Part shown: piece after piece, positions 48,972 to 60,889 of the stretch
Layout of the letters: each line of letters starts with the position of its first letter
Numbering within the stretch: position 1 is the stretch's first letter
From: Sphaerosporella brunnea
Taxonomy: Eukaryota; Ascomycota; Pezizomycetes; Pezizales; Pyronemataceae
Direction of reading: 5' to 3'
NCBI GenBank assembly: GCA_008704415.1
Contig: VXIS01000012.1
Coordinates: 248,001-312,000, forward strand
DNA length: 64,000 bases
The notes under the pieces: generated by a model
Seen by the model: only the letters and a program-made list of their open reading frames with translations
What the model was told of the DNA's origin: nothing
Databases searched by the model: none
Translations under genes and position numbers: made by a program

Positions 48972-51373
48972 TAGTCCCTGAAAGTCGACCTGGTCGACCT
49001 CTAGGTCGTGCCCATCACTACTCCCTGTCTATCTCATAACCGGAAGGCAGAGTCTTCTTCTCGACATCCCAGTCAGTACACTGACTGGAGAGATATTGCT
49101 CGAAAGCTGGGAACGGTTTTTGGATCGCCGGCGGAGCCTCTTGTAATGCCAGAGGGCGAAATGGCAGTATGTGTGCGAGGCATTTTATGGGTGCTACAAA
49201 AAGGCCCCTTGTAGTGCTACCAATAACGATCGGCAAGCGAACGAAAAATATTATTTTCATCGCTGATCCAGGCAGCCCATATATCCGGAAAGACACCGAG
49301 CACATACCCGGCGCGAAAAGACCGAGACCTTGGCAACCAGAAGTCCCACCAGAAGACACAAAGAAAACTACTACTACCACCCTGACAAGTCAATTATCGA
49401 GGCTGCTCCCCTTTGGCTCCGGAGAGATCGCAGAGGTGCCGAGGCTCAGGATTTAGCTTTGCCTTCGTTTTTCTTCCAGGGCTCTTTTGTTTCGTCATTT
49501 CTAGTGTGGGCCGGCTTCATGGGTTTTCAACGGCGTATCTTGCAGTGATTTTTTGCTTTTTTCCGAGGACTTAGATTACAATCTGTATGCCTAAGTCCGG
49601 GGAGTTATTCCGCTGGTGGTAAAGGCCACGGTGGTGATGAGAAGGATCTCTGTTGTTGGTGCGGAGCGCTCGGGAGAGGCTCACGCGGATTTGTTTTGGG
49701 TTTTGTACGGACTCTTAGGCGAGAGTGCCGACCCGGCGTTATGGCGTTATTGGCTTTGCGGAGTGCTCAAGAGAGACTCACGCTGTATTACCTGCTTGCT
49801 TGTTTCGAGTGCTCAGGAGAGACTCAGGCTGTTTGGCTTTTTGGGCTTTGTATTCGCTCTCAGTTGAGAGGCGCGTCTGTGGTTTCGTCAGGGTGTTTGT
49901 AGATGAGAATGAAAACGAGGGTTTTTCTATCAACTTCTATCTATCAGGCACACTGAGGAGGGGTAATGCCTCGAAACGCGCAGGCGCGTTCTCGGAACTG
50001 TGGATTTGGAGCGACCCCGGGAGGAATCAATGGTCTCCCTATTATCAGCAATACCATGGGCAAAATTCTCTGTACCTCAAGACTTACCACTTCACGCTTT
50101 AGAGCCTGGGCCGAAGAGTCTTCCTCGAGGTAGTTTTCCCTCGTAGGAATAACTAGGGCTAACTGGCGCATCTTCAATGCTCTCGAGTTTGAACGGCCTG
50201 AGCCCCCCAGAGTGACGACGACCAGTAGCAGTATCGATTGCCTTAGGAAACGCGTAGTGGAAAAATTCTCGGACTGATCCACTTGCAGAGCGCTCAATCT
50301 TGAATGCAAAGGGACGATCCCCTTTGCTGAAGACTTCTCCAACGAGGATAAAACGCCCTTCTTCATCATCAAACTCGGTCGGTGGATCGGGTGCACGGTC
50401 AATCCATGCGACATGGTTGATAGCAATTTCTTTCAATTACTGATGCTAATTCTCAATCCATTCACCCAGCCGAAAGGTTTTTTTTCTCCATACTAGGCTC
50501 TCGGAAAGGGTTCATTCCCCGAGCCTTCGTAAACAGACAAATAGCAACTTCTATGGTCTGTGGAACGAGTGAGGGTTGGTTTCCAAGCATCGAACTCAAT
50601 GATGGTCTTGTTGATAGTCGGATAGCACGGTTGTTTGCTTGCGCTTTCTGTTGATGGGCGTGAACTTTGGACAAATAGGAGGGAATACGCATGGCAGTGG
50701 ACGATGATTGAGCAGGTGTCGAACCGCTGTCAATTATTTCAATATCCGGAATTTGTTTTTGGAGTAGCGCCGAGCTGTAGAGTTGCAGAAGACCCGACTG
50801 TAGTGCCCCCAAAATATACTTGAGTGATTTGTAGGAGGAGATTGATCGGTATCTGTCACGGCGTATTTACGTAGGATGGTAGCCAGAAGGATGGGATAAG
50901 GCGGAGGTCGGGTCGATGGGTTAGGGTTCGGAGGGTCCGCGCAATGAGCATGGAATTAGGTGGCCAAGGTGAGGAATTGCTGCCGGTGAGGGGCAGCTGA
51001 CGTGGTGATGGGCAGTGTGCATTATTGGCTACAATCCCTGTCCAGTTGTTTTACTCGCCGCGCGCATGGTGGGGGTACCGGTGTTCTACTCGCTGTCATG
51101 TTCAACGGTTGCGAGCGCTGGAAAATCAGGTCGAAATCCCCTTTTCCGGACGTTTGTCGGAACACACAATACTCTGCATATGTAGATCTAGAGTTTGAGG
51201 CTCTGCATATTGCATCACGATCGCGGTAGTTACATGGGGAGAGCTCGGACACATGTGATTGATAACTAACGCTGAAAAGTACCTAGGTAATCACTCGGAT
51301 AGGTAGGACGCACTGCACGTTGGAAGCCATGTGGCCGGCCATAAACTATGACTATCTTATGCATGTGTTCCAT
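48972..51373. other. Intergenic region with weak coding signals
   Basis: 49169-49456 (+) reads a protein-like frame containing ITIGKRTKNIIFIADPGSPY, reminiscent of retroelement aspartic-protease flaps (usually DTGSP, here DPGSP); it is short and unsupported. 50092-50433 (-) encodes 114 codons without an ATG start and without a recognised domain. Three 25-base repeats are at 49664-49831. Confidence 0.4.
49664..49831. repeat. Three imperfect 25-bp direct repeats
   Basis: Copies at 49664-49688, 49761-49785 and 49807-49831 share GAGYGCTCRRGAGAGRCTCA. Spacing is irregular, so it is not a simple tandem array. Confidence 0.75.
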
Positions 51374-52792
51374 CTACACTTTCCTAAACACCACGCCGAC
51401 CTTCTCACCGAGCGGTGCAGTAGTGTATGCGTCCAACACGGCCGCTGCACCGTTACATTCCGTCTCAAAGTTCGCGTAAACGCTGGCCACCACTACGCGC
51501 ATCTCCCACGTTGCCAGATACCGTCCGATGCAACCCCTGCCTCCGCTGCCAAAAGCCCACCACGCCCTTTCCATCTCCGCTTTCTTCTCCTCCCCGAGCC
51601 ATCGTTCGGGGAAAAACGTTTCGTGATCCTTCCACACCGCCGGATCTCTATGCAGAGACCAAGCCTGCGCCGAGACCGCCGTCCCTGCAGGCACAATGTG
51701 CCCCAGGATCTCCAGATCCTTCGGCGCAACCCTCGGCTGACTACCCGGAATGGGAGTGTACAACCTCAAAGATTCCTTGATGACCGCATTGAGCAACCCG
51801 TGTTCCTCGAGCCCCTCCCCATCCAGCTTTGGGAGCTTCCACCCGTCTCGCACTTCCATCAACGGCTCCAGACTCTCCCTCAGCTCCCTCTGCAGTTCAG
51901 GGCGCTCAGACATCGCTACGAGAATAAACGCCAGCGCCAGTGCAGTGGTTTCGTGGCCGGCGCCGATGTGGTCTAGCATTTCGCTGGCCGCATCCACTTC
52001 TGGAAGCCCGGCAGATATCAGGCGGTCAAGACTACACTCCTCGTCGCCCTGCCTCCACTGCCGCCGGCGCCGGTCGCACAGATCGCGGCACCACGCTTCC
52101 AGCTTATCGTTGGCATCGTCAACCCACTTCGGCACGATCCATCTGGCCAACCATGGCAGTTCAGACGAGAGCGCAAAGAACGCTCGGCGGGAGTGGTAAA
52201 GCTCCAGGATGTGCTGGTCTCCGCCGTCCAAAAACCTGCTACCCACGTCCCGGGTGAAAAGAGAGGCCGTGATGAAGTCCATCGTCAGGCGAACAAACAC
52301 CATCCACACCTCCAGTTCCCGGCCCTGGGAGTTTGCAAGTTCTTTGAGTAGCACTGGTAGCGTTTCGTTGGCGGTGCGCCTCAGCACGGAGCTTTTGAGA
52401 ACGGCGCTGTTGCTGTAGGCGGCTGCTAGGAGCTTCTTGCGAGCGGCGTGCTCGCGCCCTGGCAGGATTGCAAACATGGGTGCCGCACCGTAGTTGCGGA
52501 AGATGTTGTACCATGGGTGCTTTGGGAAGGATGTGTAGACGGCGCTCAGCGCTGCGGGAGAGGAGATTGAGATCTCGGTTGGGGAAAGGCGGACGATTGG
52601 CCCGTGCCGAACGTGTGCGCGGTGGATGGTGGTGTTGCGACGGCCGAGCAGAGTCGGGATCAAGATCGGCAGCGCAGTGAAGGCACTTAGCGGATGCAGT
52701 AGAGGGATATCGGAGGGTGATTTGCGGCGGCGGCGGTGCGAGAGAAAGACGGCCGGAACCAACACGATGAAGAGAAACAGAATCAACATCAT
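51374..52792 (-). CDS. Cytochrome P450 monooxygenase, single exon
   Basis: ATG at 52792, 472 aa, no introns. An N-terminal membrane anchor (residues 1-18, MMLILFLFIVLVPAVFLSH) followed by basic residues (RRRRK) fixes it to the ER. Motifs: I-helix G277-A-G-H-E-T-T, ExxR E340-S-L-R, PERW, and haem loop F-G-S-G-G-R-G-C421-I-G. The Cys is the haem thiolate ligand. The frame extends about 35 codons upstream but has no ATG. It is divergent from a membrane hydrolase gene 572 bases away, so a shared promoter and shared pathway are possible. Substrate (fatty acid, sterol, secondary metabolite) cannot be assigned. Lack of introns is unusual beside intron-bearing neighbours and could reflect retroposition or old transfer. 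Confidence 0.93.
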   Translation of the reverse strand: MMLILFLFIVLVPAVFLSHRRRRKSPSDIPLLHPLSAFTALPILIPTLLGRRNTTIHRAHVRHGPIVRLSPTEISISSPAALSAVYTSFPKHPWYNIFRNYGAAPMFAILPGREHAARKKLLAAAYSNSAVLKSSVLRRTANETLPVLLKELANSQGRELEVWMVFVRLTMDFITASLFTRDVGSRFLDGGDQHILELYHSRRAFFALSSELPWLARWIVPKWVDDANDKLEAWCRDLCDRRRRQWRQGDEECSLDRLISAGLPEVDAASEMLDHIGAGHETTALALAFILVAMSERPELQRELRESLEPLMEVRDGWKLPKLDGEGLEEHGLLNAVIKESLRLYTPIPGSQPRVAPKDLEILGHIVPAGTAVSAQAWSLHRDPAVWKDHETFFPERWLGEEKKAEMERAWWAFGSGGRGCIGRYLATWEMRVVVASVYANFETECNGAAAVLDAYTTAPLGEKVGVVFRKV

Positions 52793-53364
52793 CGTGCTGT
52801 TTGGGTTTTTTGGATCGTTTGTTGAGCCACGCCGAGACCGTGCCGAGATGCAAGGCACGATAACTAAGCACGCTTTATCTGACTGGCGTAGGAGCACCTC
52901 CTGACATAAACAAACATCGCGTTGCTTACGCCTTCAAAGTGCGGGAAGCGGTCACGGGGTCTCACCACAGGGTCTCACTCGCGACGGGTGCTTCTTTTGC
53001 GGAAACCGCCACAACCAGCTCCAGTCCTCGCTTGATGGTCTCTCTGGCCGGCAAGCAGGAGACTCCCGATCGGCCGGCTGCCATAAATAGCCCCTGGCTC
53101 TGACCCCGCTCGGCAAACGCCGCGTAGCTGCTGCCCGAACAGATCCGTGTCAGCAAGGCTTCATCAGCCGCCGCAACGCAGCTGACCTTACTATGGTTTT
53201 CTCTCTCAGCTGTATAAAACCGATTTCTAGTCCTAGAGATTGCGAGCTCTTCTAATTTCTCCCCAAGTTACACCACCCTGAAGATCCGCCGAACCCCTTC
53301 CCCAAGCCGCCTATCAAAAGTAAACAACGCATCGCGATTTCACGGCCTTCCGAGAACAGGCACG
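52793..53364. promoter_or_regulatory. Divergent promoter between the P450 and the membrane hydrolase
   Basis: 572 bases separate the two start codons. TATAAA at 53213-53218 points at the hydrolase gene (start at 53365). No further gene seen. Confidence 0.55.
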
Positions 53365-54899
53365 ATGGGCCTCGAAATCATACCCACAGCTCCCGAAGAC
53401 CGTTCTCCAACGGTGAACACAACTTCGCGTGCACCTGCGCCTTACCGATTTCCTTCAACTGCGCTTCTTTACACGGATACCATTCTCCTGTTCCGCAACT
53501 TCCTCTTTCTTCCCTGGATCGTCTTCCCTCTCAACACCTCGAATAAGCGCGGAGAGCTGTACTTGTGGTCTGCGGGCAACCTGTTCACGCTCTTCTTGCA
53601 TGTCGTCTTTATCATAGTTGGCATCGCGGGGCTTGGCTTGATACCTCTGTGGCTTCGCCTTCCTGGCGGGTTATGGCTGGTGATAGCCGGACTGTACTGG
53701 GCGGTGGTGTACGCGCTCGCATGGGCTTTGAACCAGACCCCCGAGGGAGAGCTGATCTCGAGTGAGCCGGCGATGAAAGAGAAGGAAGGGGAAAAGTGGC
53801 TTTTTGTGAACGGAGTGATGGCCGGCAGGTATGTAGCAAGGAAGGGCACACAGGGAATTCTGCGGGCCTAACTGATCACGTTACGGGGTAGATGGTGGGT
53901 GCAAAGCGCTATCGATGAGCTTTCCCGGCGTTTCGGACGACCCGTTGATGCGATACACAACCGCACGTAGGCACCCCCCCCCCCCCCTCTCTCCCGCTCA
54001 AGTGTCGTTTTAGCAGATTCCGGTCGCTCACGACTCTCGCAGATTCGGCGTGGTGCTCGACCTCGTGCAATGCCTGATCCAGCGTGACCTCGGGCTCACA
54101 AGTGGCTGCGTAAGAAACACGTACAAGCAGCTGCGCACCTTTCTCTTGATGCGGAAGCCCGAAAACCGCGATGAGTGGCGCTACAGCAAGGTTGTGGTTG
54201 TCGCTCACAGCCAGGGAGCATTGGTTCTGAGCCTGGCCATCGATATGTTGCTGGCAGATGTTGCAGACGAGGTTCTGCAGCGACTGGAAATGTATATTTC
54301 AGCTTATCCCTCCCCACCACCCCGCCCTTTCATTCCATAGACTCATAACTAAGTATACGGGATATGATATCAGCTATACTTTCGGCTGTGCGGCGAATCA
54401 TTTTAACAACCCGCCAAACACCTACACCCCCGAGTCCGGCAAGGCGATCCGCTTTCCCACCATCAAACACATCGAGCACTACAGCAACGAGTTCGACTTC
54501 GTCTGCCGCTTCGGCGTGCTGGCATACCACCCTGGCCCACGCGCCGCCGCCGCCGCCGGTAATAACCAAGAAAACAACCGTCTCGAACGGCGGCGGTGGC
54601 TCAGCGGCGCTCCGCTCATCGAGCAAGACGCCCACCACGACGCAGGGATATGGGACAACCAGTACGCGGGAAAACTCTTCATGCGGCCAAAGCAGGGCGG
54701 CCACCAGTTTGTGATGCACTACCTGGACGAAATGTTCAAGGGAGGAGCAGGCGACGACGACGACGACGACGACGAGCCGGTGTTTGTGCCTGCGGAAGCT
54801 GCGAAAAAGGATGCTGCTGCTGGCCTGGTGGAGAAGACGAGTCTGCCGCGGACTTCAAGGCTGTGGAGTTATCGTGCCGGCAGGGTGCCGGCTGATTGA
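53365..54899 (+). CDS. Membrane-anchored alpha/beta-hydrolase fold protein (fungal family)
   Basis: Four exons (53365-53828, 53892-53966, 54043-54291, 54374-54899) sum to 1314 bases, 437 aa. Two membrane helices lie in the N-terminal 130 residues (LFTLFLHVVFIIVGIAGLGL; GLWLVIAGLYWAVVYALAWAL). The hydrolase segment follows: FVNGVMAGRWW, then the nucleophile elbow A-H-S236-Q-G-A (as H235-S-Q-G), LEIYTFGCAANHFNNP across intron 3, HIEHYSNEFDF and GGHQFVMHYLDEMF, containing candidate acid and His. The intron 3 junction restores L-E-I-Y-T-F-G. Intron 2 contains a C14 run (53974-53987). The C-terminus is disordered with a DDDDDDDE tract. Conserved across ascomycetes; lipase or thioesterase activity is only inferred. 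Shares a promoter with the P450. Confidence 0.8.
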
Positions 54900-55384
54900 A
54901 CGGAACGGCTGATTACATACTAGATAGATAGATAGATTAATGTCAACAAAACTACCTAGTTCACTCCACATCACTCGAGCGCCCCCCGGGCCCCTTTACC
55001 CACTCATAAAAATTACAACAATCATGCGACGCCACGTGGTTGCGTTCTGGCGGCCGGAAGAAGAAGGTTTCACCAGGTCCAGTGTGTGTGTGTGTGTGGT
55101 TGCATAAGACTTTGCATATCTACCTACGCGGGATGCATACGGTGGTGAATACGAGTTGAAAAAAAAAATGATGCATCTCATTCGTACGAGTGAGTACATA
55201 CCTACATACTCCAATCATGCATACTCATCATCCATCCATTCATCCATTCATAACAAGAAAGAAAAAAAAAAAAAGCGCAAAGCCCCCCACCAAATGGTAT
55301 CCAACACGCCAAATTTGCTTCTCCAATCCCAGAATCAAAGGCGGGCTAAAAAAAAAAAAAAGATGAACAATGCATATGCTGTAG

Positions 55385-55419
<35 letters not shown>

Positions 55420-55431
55420 AAAGAAAATCAC
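54900..55431. other. Convergent intergenic region with microsatellites
   Basis: Contains GATA repeats (about 54921-54938), GT repeats (55081-55098) and an A32 tract (55385-55416). It separates two convergent genes. Confidence 0.6.
55385..55416. repeat. A32 homopolymer
   Basis: Thirty-two adenines just beyond the stop codon of the phospholipase D-like gene (minus strand), hence U-rich in its 3' flank. Confidence 0.9.
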
Positions 55432-58320
55432 CTACAACTCTATCGCCTGGTTGTCCGTCCCCTTAAACACCGCCAAAGCTCCAAAGAACCGTTCATCCTG
55501 TTTGGCCGTCCCGACTCCCTTCCACGGCACTCCGACTGCGACATCGGGCCCCACAGCCAACACCGTCGCACCGAATCGCTCCCCCGGCGCCACTCCGGTC
55601 CATACAACCTCCACAGGCACCTGTGAGAGTCCGCGAGGCGCCGGGATCGGTCCCGGGAATACAATGTTGGCAAGTCTCTTGACAGAGTGCGCAAACCACT
55701 GAGCCAAAGTCCTGGAAGTAGGCTCTCCCAAAAGCTCGTTGACGTCGACCATCCACACAGCACCCGTCTCCTGCAAAGCAAATTCGCTGGAAATCCACAG
55801 CCGAGAATCCTCAGTTCCTGCAGACATCGAGCGACCAAATTTGGTGTACGACACCGGGACGTCCGGGACAAGCTTATGCATCAACCGAGTCTCCTTGTCT
55901 CCAGCAGGTGTCGTGGAGAGGGTGTACAATCTTACGACGCCGACTTGATGTGCTTCGCCAACGTCTTCATTCGGTGCTGAAACTGCGACCCATTCCAACC
56001 CATTCGGCAATACGCCCGTTGCAACAGCGTGACCAAATCCAGTACGATGCGAGCGCAGCATGAAATCCTCGTCTTCAATCGTGACGTCATTTTCGAAATA
56101 TGGCGGCGCGTCCGGTAAGAATCGATATCCGAAGACTTTGCCTCTGCCAGGCGCAGAGACCCAAAGTGTCTTGGACGCGGATGAGAAGGCTGTGGCGGCG
56201 CCGTAACGTGCGTATGTCGTCTGGTGACCGCAAGGAATGGTATCCCTCTCGGACTCGGGCAGATCAAGTTCAAAAACATCAGTAATTATGTTGTCCTCCA
56301 CGTGTTCGTGGGATGAATAGCAGCTGGTAACGCCGTGCAAGGTACTGGAAGTACAATTGGTGTGATCTGCCCTGGATTTGCGGACAATTTGGTGAGAGGC
56401 GTGCCCGGTTTGGACAAGCATTTCATCTGGAGAGCCGTAGCGCAGCCGCATGACAGTAACATCTCCTTCGCCAAACTGCGGTTTTTCACGGCCCTGGCAA
56501 GCACGACGGCCGTCAGAACGTGACGCCGAAACAATCAGGAATTCGTCTTTGCTTTTTGGATCAAGAGGAGCAGCAAGAAGCTTGTCACCCCACTGACGAC
56601 TGCCGATGGAACCTAGCTCTGCCCCTGGCTGACGCATAGTGATTTCTGACTCCGCCCTTCCAGGAAGATAGAGCTCTAGACGGCCAGCTTGTGAATGTGG
56701 TTCGAACGGCAGGGAGGGATTGTGGCCAGGATCGTAAGTCAATGGACCGGGAGCAGATACGACGAGGAAGGTGAGACCAAGTGCGTGCAAGCCAGTTGAT
56801 GCTGAGCCATAACGTTGATCAACCGAGGCATCTTTATCTTGAGTTGCGGCGTTTCTGGAGTTGTCAGATGGGCGCAAAGAACGACGTGAATGAGAGTTGT
56901 TGAGCTGAAGGATGCGAGAAGATTCGCTTTCGTCGCCGACATAGCTGTATGGAATGACGTAAACGTTGCCTTCACCAGGACGGGATGAATCTTCACTCTC
57001 CCATGGTGCGCCAACCGCAAAGGCTATTTCATCCGGATCCTCTGGGGAGAAATAGCCCGCAGAGACAGAAGCACCGAGATGTGCGTAAGGGGTATAAGTG
57101 GCAACGTATACAGGATCTTTTTCGTATGGCAAATCGGGTCTCGCACGTGCCTTCCACCACGTCGGTTCTGATATCGAATCCCACCGCGGTATCGTGAACG
57201 TCTCTGCGCCAAACTTGTCGACGGTGGAGCTGATACGGCTCAGTTCACTCTCTATCGAATGCATCGAGAAACCGTGGTGATGATGCGGCTTGGATTCCAA
57301 GACGCCATCAATCGACTTGCCTGCACCACCTCGAGCTTTGATGGCCTGAAAGACATCACAGATGCCCCAGCCACCACTCAATTTCGTCTTCCTGTCGATT
57401 CCTTGTGTGAACCACGTCGTAAGGTTTGCCCAGCAATTGACCGTGCGCGCCGTCATCTCGTTCATGCCCCCCAGATAGTAGCTATCAACTTCGTCGACCA
57501 TCATTGGCGACTTGACCGCAAAAGTCTCGTAGATAGCCTTGCCTAATGCCAATTCACTTTTCAACGCGGCGAGTCCTCTTACACTGCAGTATCTCAGCAC
57601 AGGCTTGGTGATCGCCTTTCCAATGCGCTCATAGATGGCGAGCAAGTCGTCCACTGGCACCGTCCAAGAGTTGGATATCCACTGCAGGCTCTCCGCTGGC
57701 AGGCGTCCCAGCCTTGCCGCGGCCAAAAAATCGCCGCCCACATCCAACGTTGTGTGCGCCTCGTCGGTATCCTCGTTGAAGTCGATTCCCGCGATCGCGT
57801 TCAGGAGCCCGGTAGGCAAACGGATGGCATGCCAAGTCGCGTCAGCGGTCTGGTGAGATGCCATCGCAAATACGAAGGCGATCAAGCTCTCCAGGTGTTT
57901 TTGTTCTTCGGGTGATCTCGCCGCATTGGATTTTTCGTCGAGAAAGCCATATTTCGTGGTAACGTGCTCCACGGCGGCGATCAAGAACGGAGGCCAATGG
58001 GCAGCCTCAGACGCGTCGTCCGTCGAGAGACATTGATAGCCCCAGTCCGGAAAGAAAGCGCCGGCTTGGATCGAAGGCGCGTTCTCGACTGCATTGAGGA
58101 GCGGTGAGAAAACCTTCTGTGGAGCGGCGAATTGCGGTAGCGAGTTTGGGAGAGCGAATATGTGACCGGCACGCTGAACGACTTGGTTATGGGTCCTGAG
58201 TGATCACAGTTAGAAGGGACAAAACCTCAACGATGCGCGGAAAACGGACAAGACGCCACAGCCAGAGACGACAGGCAGCCCCACCGACGCGGCCAGAAGG
58301 CCAAACGAAGCAGCAATCAT
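55432..58320 (-). CDS. GPI-specific phospholipase D-like protein (zinc-dependent phospholipase domain and FG-GAP repeats)
   Basis: Two exons (58320-58250, 58195-55432) sum to 2835 bases, 944 aa. A signal peptide ends at about residue 20 (LLAASVGLPVVSG). The intron with donor GTCCGT and CTCAG acceptor restores the zinc-binding start C-G-V-L-T-H-N-Q, as in mammalian GPLD1. The N-terminal phospholipase C/P1-nuclease-like domain (to about 320) carries further His/Asp (FFPDWGYQC, ASHQTADATWH). The C-terminal 600 residues contain several FG-GAP beta-propeller blades (AHLGASVSAGYFSPEDPDEI, YGAATAFSSASKTLWVSAPG, GHAVATGVLPNGLEWVAVSA). Expected to be secreted and to cleave GPI anchors; whether fungi use it on own walls or hosts is unknown. 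Confidence 0.93.
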
Positions 58321-59140
58321 GACGCTTAAACCTCAGGGGGCGACAATTGGGCGATAAAAAGCGAACACAACAACAACAACAACAACAACAATAACGTCCA
58401 CCGCCCGATATATGTAACCGAGACGTCTCCGCGGTTGGTTTTGCGCGGATGAGCTGTCAAGGTCCGATTCGCGAGCCGCCGTGGGAAGAAGCTGCATGCA
58501 GCTGTCACCAATCCCTGCAGGAGCCAGGGTGCGCAGTGACATCAGCTCGCGGCGAATTTACTGGGCCCATAGAAAGTGAATGTATTGCCTCAATGCGCAG
58601 GATCTCCAATGAGCTCGTTTATTTAACCACCCGAAAGTTAAGTGTGCGTGGTAAACTCTGTTGAGCGTGATCACAGATTCTCACTCGTCTCTGCACAAGC
58701 TCGCAGTGAGACATATTTCCAGCGAAGATTATGATATAATCATGGCATCTACTCGAATCGCTTTAGGAAAGTGTTTTCTGGGTGAATGATTCGATCCTGA
58801 GCTCTGGCAACAGAGAATGAGGTGCTCTGTTGGACACTATGGATGAAGCAGCGCCATGTAGCGAGGACCACCGGAGGGGTCGGCGGTCAGCGCCTGTGGC
58901 GGAAAATTTCATGCTGTGTGGCTCTCCTTCGTTGGAGGCCGAGTGCTCAGCAATGAAGTGTCCCATTAGATGTCGATATTGGTAAGGAAGCCTCCATAAA
59001 GGCACTACCATATATGCATCCACGTTTCCCTTACGGCGACCCCATTTGCCAAACAAACGCTCTAAAAACCCCCCAATCCAGCCTCTGTCCACCAACCCTG
59101 CACAAACAAAGTTTCCCCAAGCACTTCTCTCCCAGCAACT
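58321..59140. other. Phospholipase promoter and upstream region, no gene
   Basis: A CAA microsatellite (58367-58392) is present. The sequence between 58400 and 59140 has short frames only. Confidence 0.5.
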
Positions 59141-59214
59141 GGCTTCATGGTGTAGTTGGTTATCACATCAGTCTAACACACTGAAGGTCCCCAGATCGAG
59201 CCTGGGTGAAGTCA
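59141..59214 (+). tRNA. tRNA-Val (anticodon AAC)
   Basis: A full cloverleaf of 74 bases. The acceptor GGCTTCA pairs with TGAAGTC (one G-T), with discriminator A. The D arm is GTG/CAC, the anticodon stem TCAGT/ACTGA carries loop CTAACAC (anticodon AAC, read as IAC), and the T arm CCCAG/CTGGG has loop ATCGAGC. There is no intron. A short T-rich run follows. Confidence 0.93.
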
Positions 59215-60889
59215 TTCCTTTTGGCTCTTCTTTACTAAAGCCTGCGATCCCTCAGCATTCCCAGCCAGATTTTTTTCCATCGGACTTCAAAAACTCGCGG
59301 TCAACAGAGAAAACTTCCAGCCAGCCTACCTCCAGTGTTATTAAAAACCAGCCTGCAGCACAGACAAGACCGACAGACCGACAGACCTCCATACAAGAAG
59401 CAAAAAGACCGACCGACCGACCGGACCGCGTGCACGGGACGCACGGGACATAAACACCGCGTGCGCTCAAATATTAAAGTGCTCATCTCGTGTAAGCCAG
59501 AGCTAGTTGGCTATCAATAAGCTTTTTATGTATGTCCAACAAGCACGTGTCCCGTACGATACCTATATGTTTTGTACGTACGCGTGGCCGGATGACAGCT
59601 GTGGGGGGTAAAAAAGCAAAAAAATTACCGCCCTCCCCACATGCACCTGTGCACATGGTGGGTGGTTCGCCTCCCGAGTGACATGCCGTGCCTCCATCTC
59701 CTGCAGGGCAGGAACATGTATGTAGAGCCTTACTTGCATGTGCATGCATATATGGCCGGGTACGGCGTATCTATAAAAATCTAACCCCCCCGCCTGCATC
59801 ATGGCGCCGTTACGCCCCCACATCATAAACGGCCTTCCCGTTCGTTATTGGTAAATCACATTTATGCTTTTCTTTCTGAGCGAGTTCTGTGTTGGGAAAA
59901 ACAAAATTGCCACCAAGCGTCTAATACGTAGCATCGCCGAATAAACTACATGTATTCAATCCCATGATCCCTTCTCCTCCGAATGCCCGCAAGTACACCG
60001 CCAGTCCTCTAGTTAGATGCCCCCAAGCAAATGTTACCATCACACTCAACGCCACCGACAAATTCCATAGAAACCCGTTCCAGCCCGTATCTATACCCCA
60101 TATCCACTCAAAAAGACTTTTGTTGATCCTGCCCAAACCCCACAAAGTGAAAACCCAAACCCAAAAGCAATAACTCCATCCCCAACCGAGCCTGCCCACA
60201 AGAGCTAGAAGATCCACCGTGTGCACCGCAATCCAAAAACCCAATCTTTCCATTCCCTGACAACCAACCAGAAAATTCCATAGTTGCCATTTGCTGTCGA
60301 TTCCAAATCCACAGTTTATTGCAGTCGTGAGAAGTCGTAATCATCGCTCATGTCGTTAAGGTCGTTAAAGTCGTCGAAGTCGTTAAGTAAACTCCAGACC
60401 CAGACAAAGCCGCCCGCCCAGTACATAAGAAAAGCCCGCTGAATGCACAAAAAAGATAACATAAAAACAAGAACGTAAGCAAGTCGCGCTGAAGTCTGAC
60501 TGGTTCCCGAAGTGGTATGTCCAACCTCAGACTAATGAAATCAGAGTTGGACACACGCCATCCTCGAAAATCAGGAGAAAGCCAGTCCCTGCGTTCAACG
60601 AGTAGGAACCAGTAGCAAAGAAAACCCATAGCACAAAATCAGAACACTAAATCAACAAAGCAAATCAACACCAAGCCCGAATGATCCCAAGACGCAAAGG
60701 GAAAGAGAAAGAAAAAAAATCAAAATCAGAGACCAAATGCTCCAACCGAAAACAATCACGGATAAAAACAGACAGAAGGGATGAAAAACTGTGAATGATA
60801 AGGAGGAAAATCGAAAGAAAAAAAAAAAAAAAAAAAAAAAAACTTCGCCCCGTTGGTGAGAGAGGCCATGCTGTCGATTGAACGCTTCG
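59215..60889. other. Intergenic region with simple repeats
   Basis: GACC/GACA tandem tracts (59367-59386 and 59407-59424) and four 9-base GTCGTTAAG-like units (60352-60387) are present; an A-rich block at 60815-60842 ends near the Myb stop codon. No gene seen. Confidence 0.5.
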
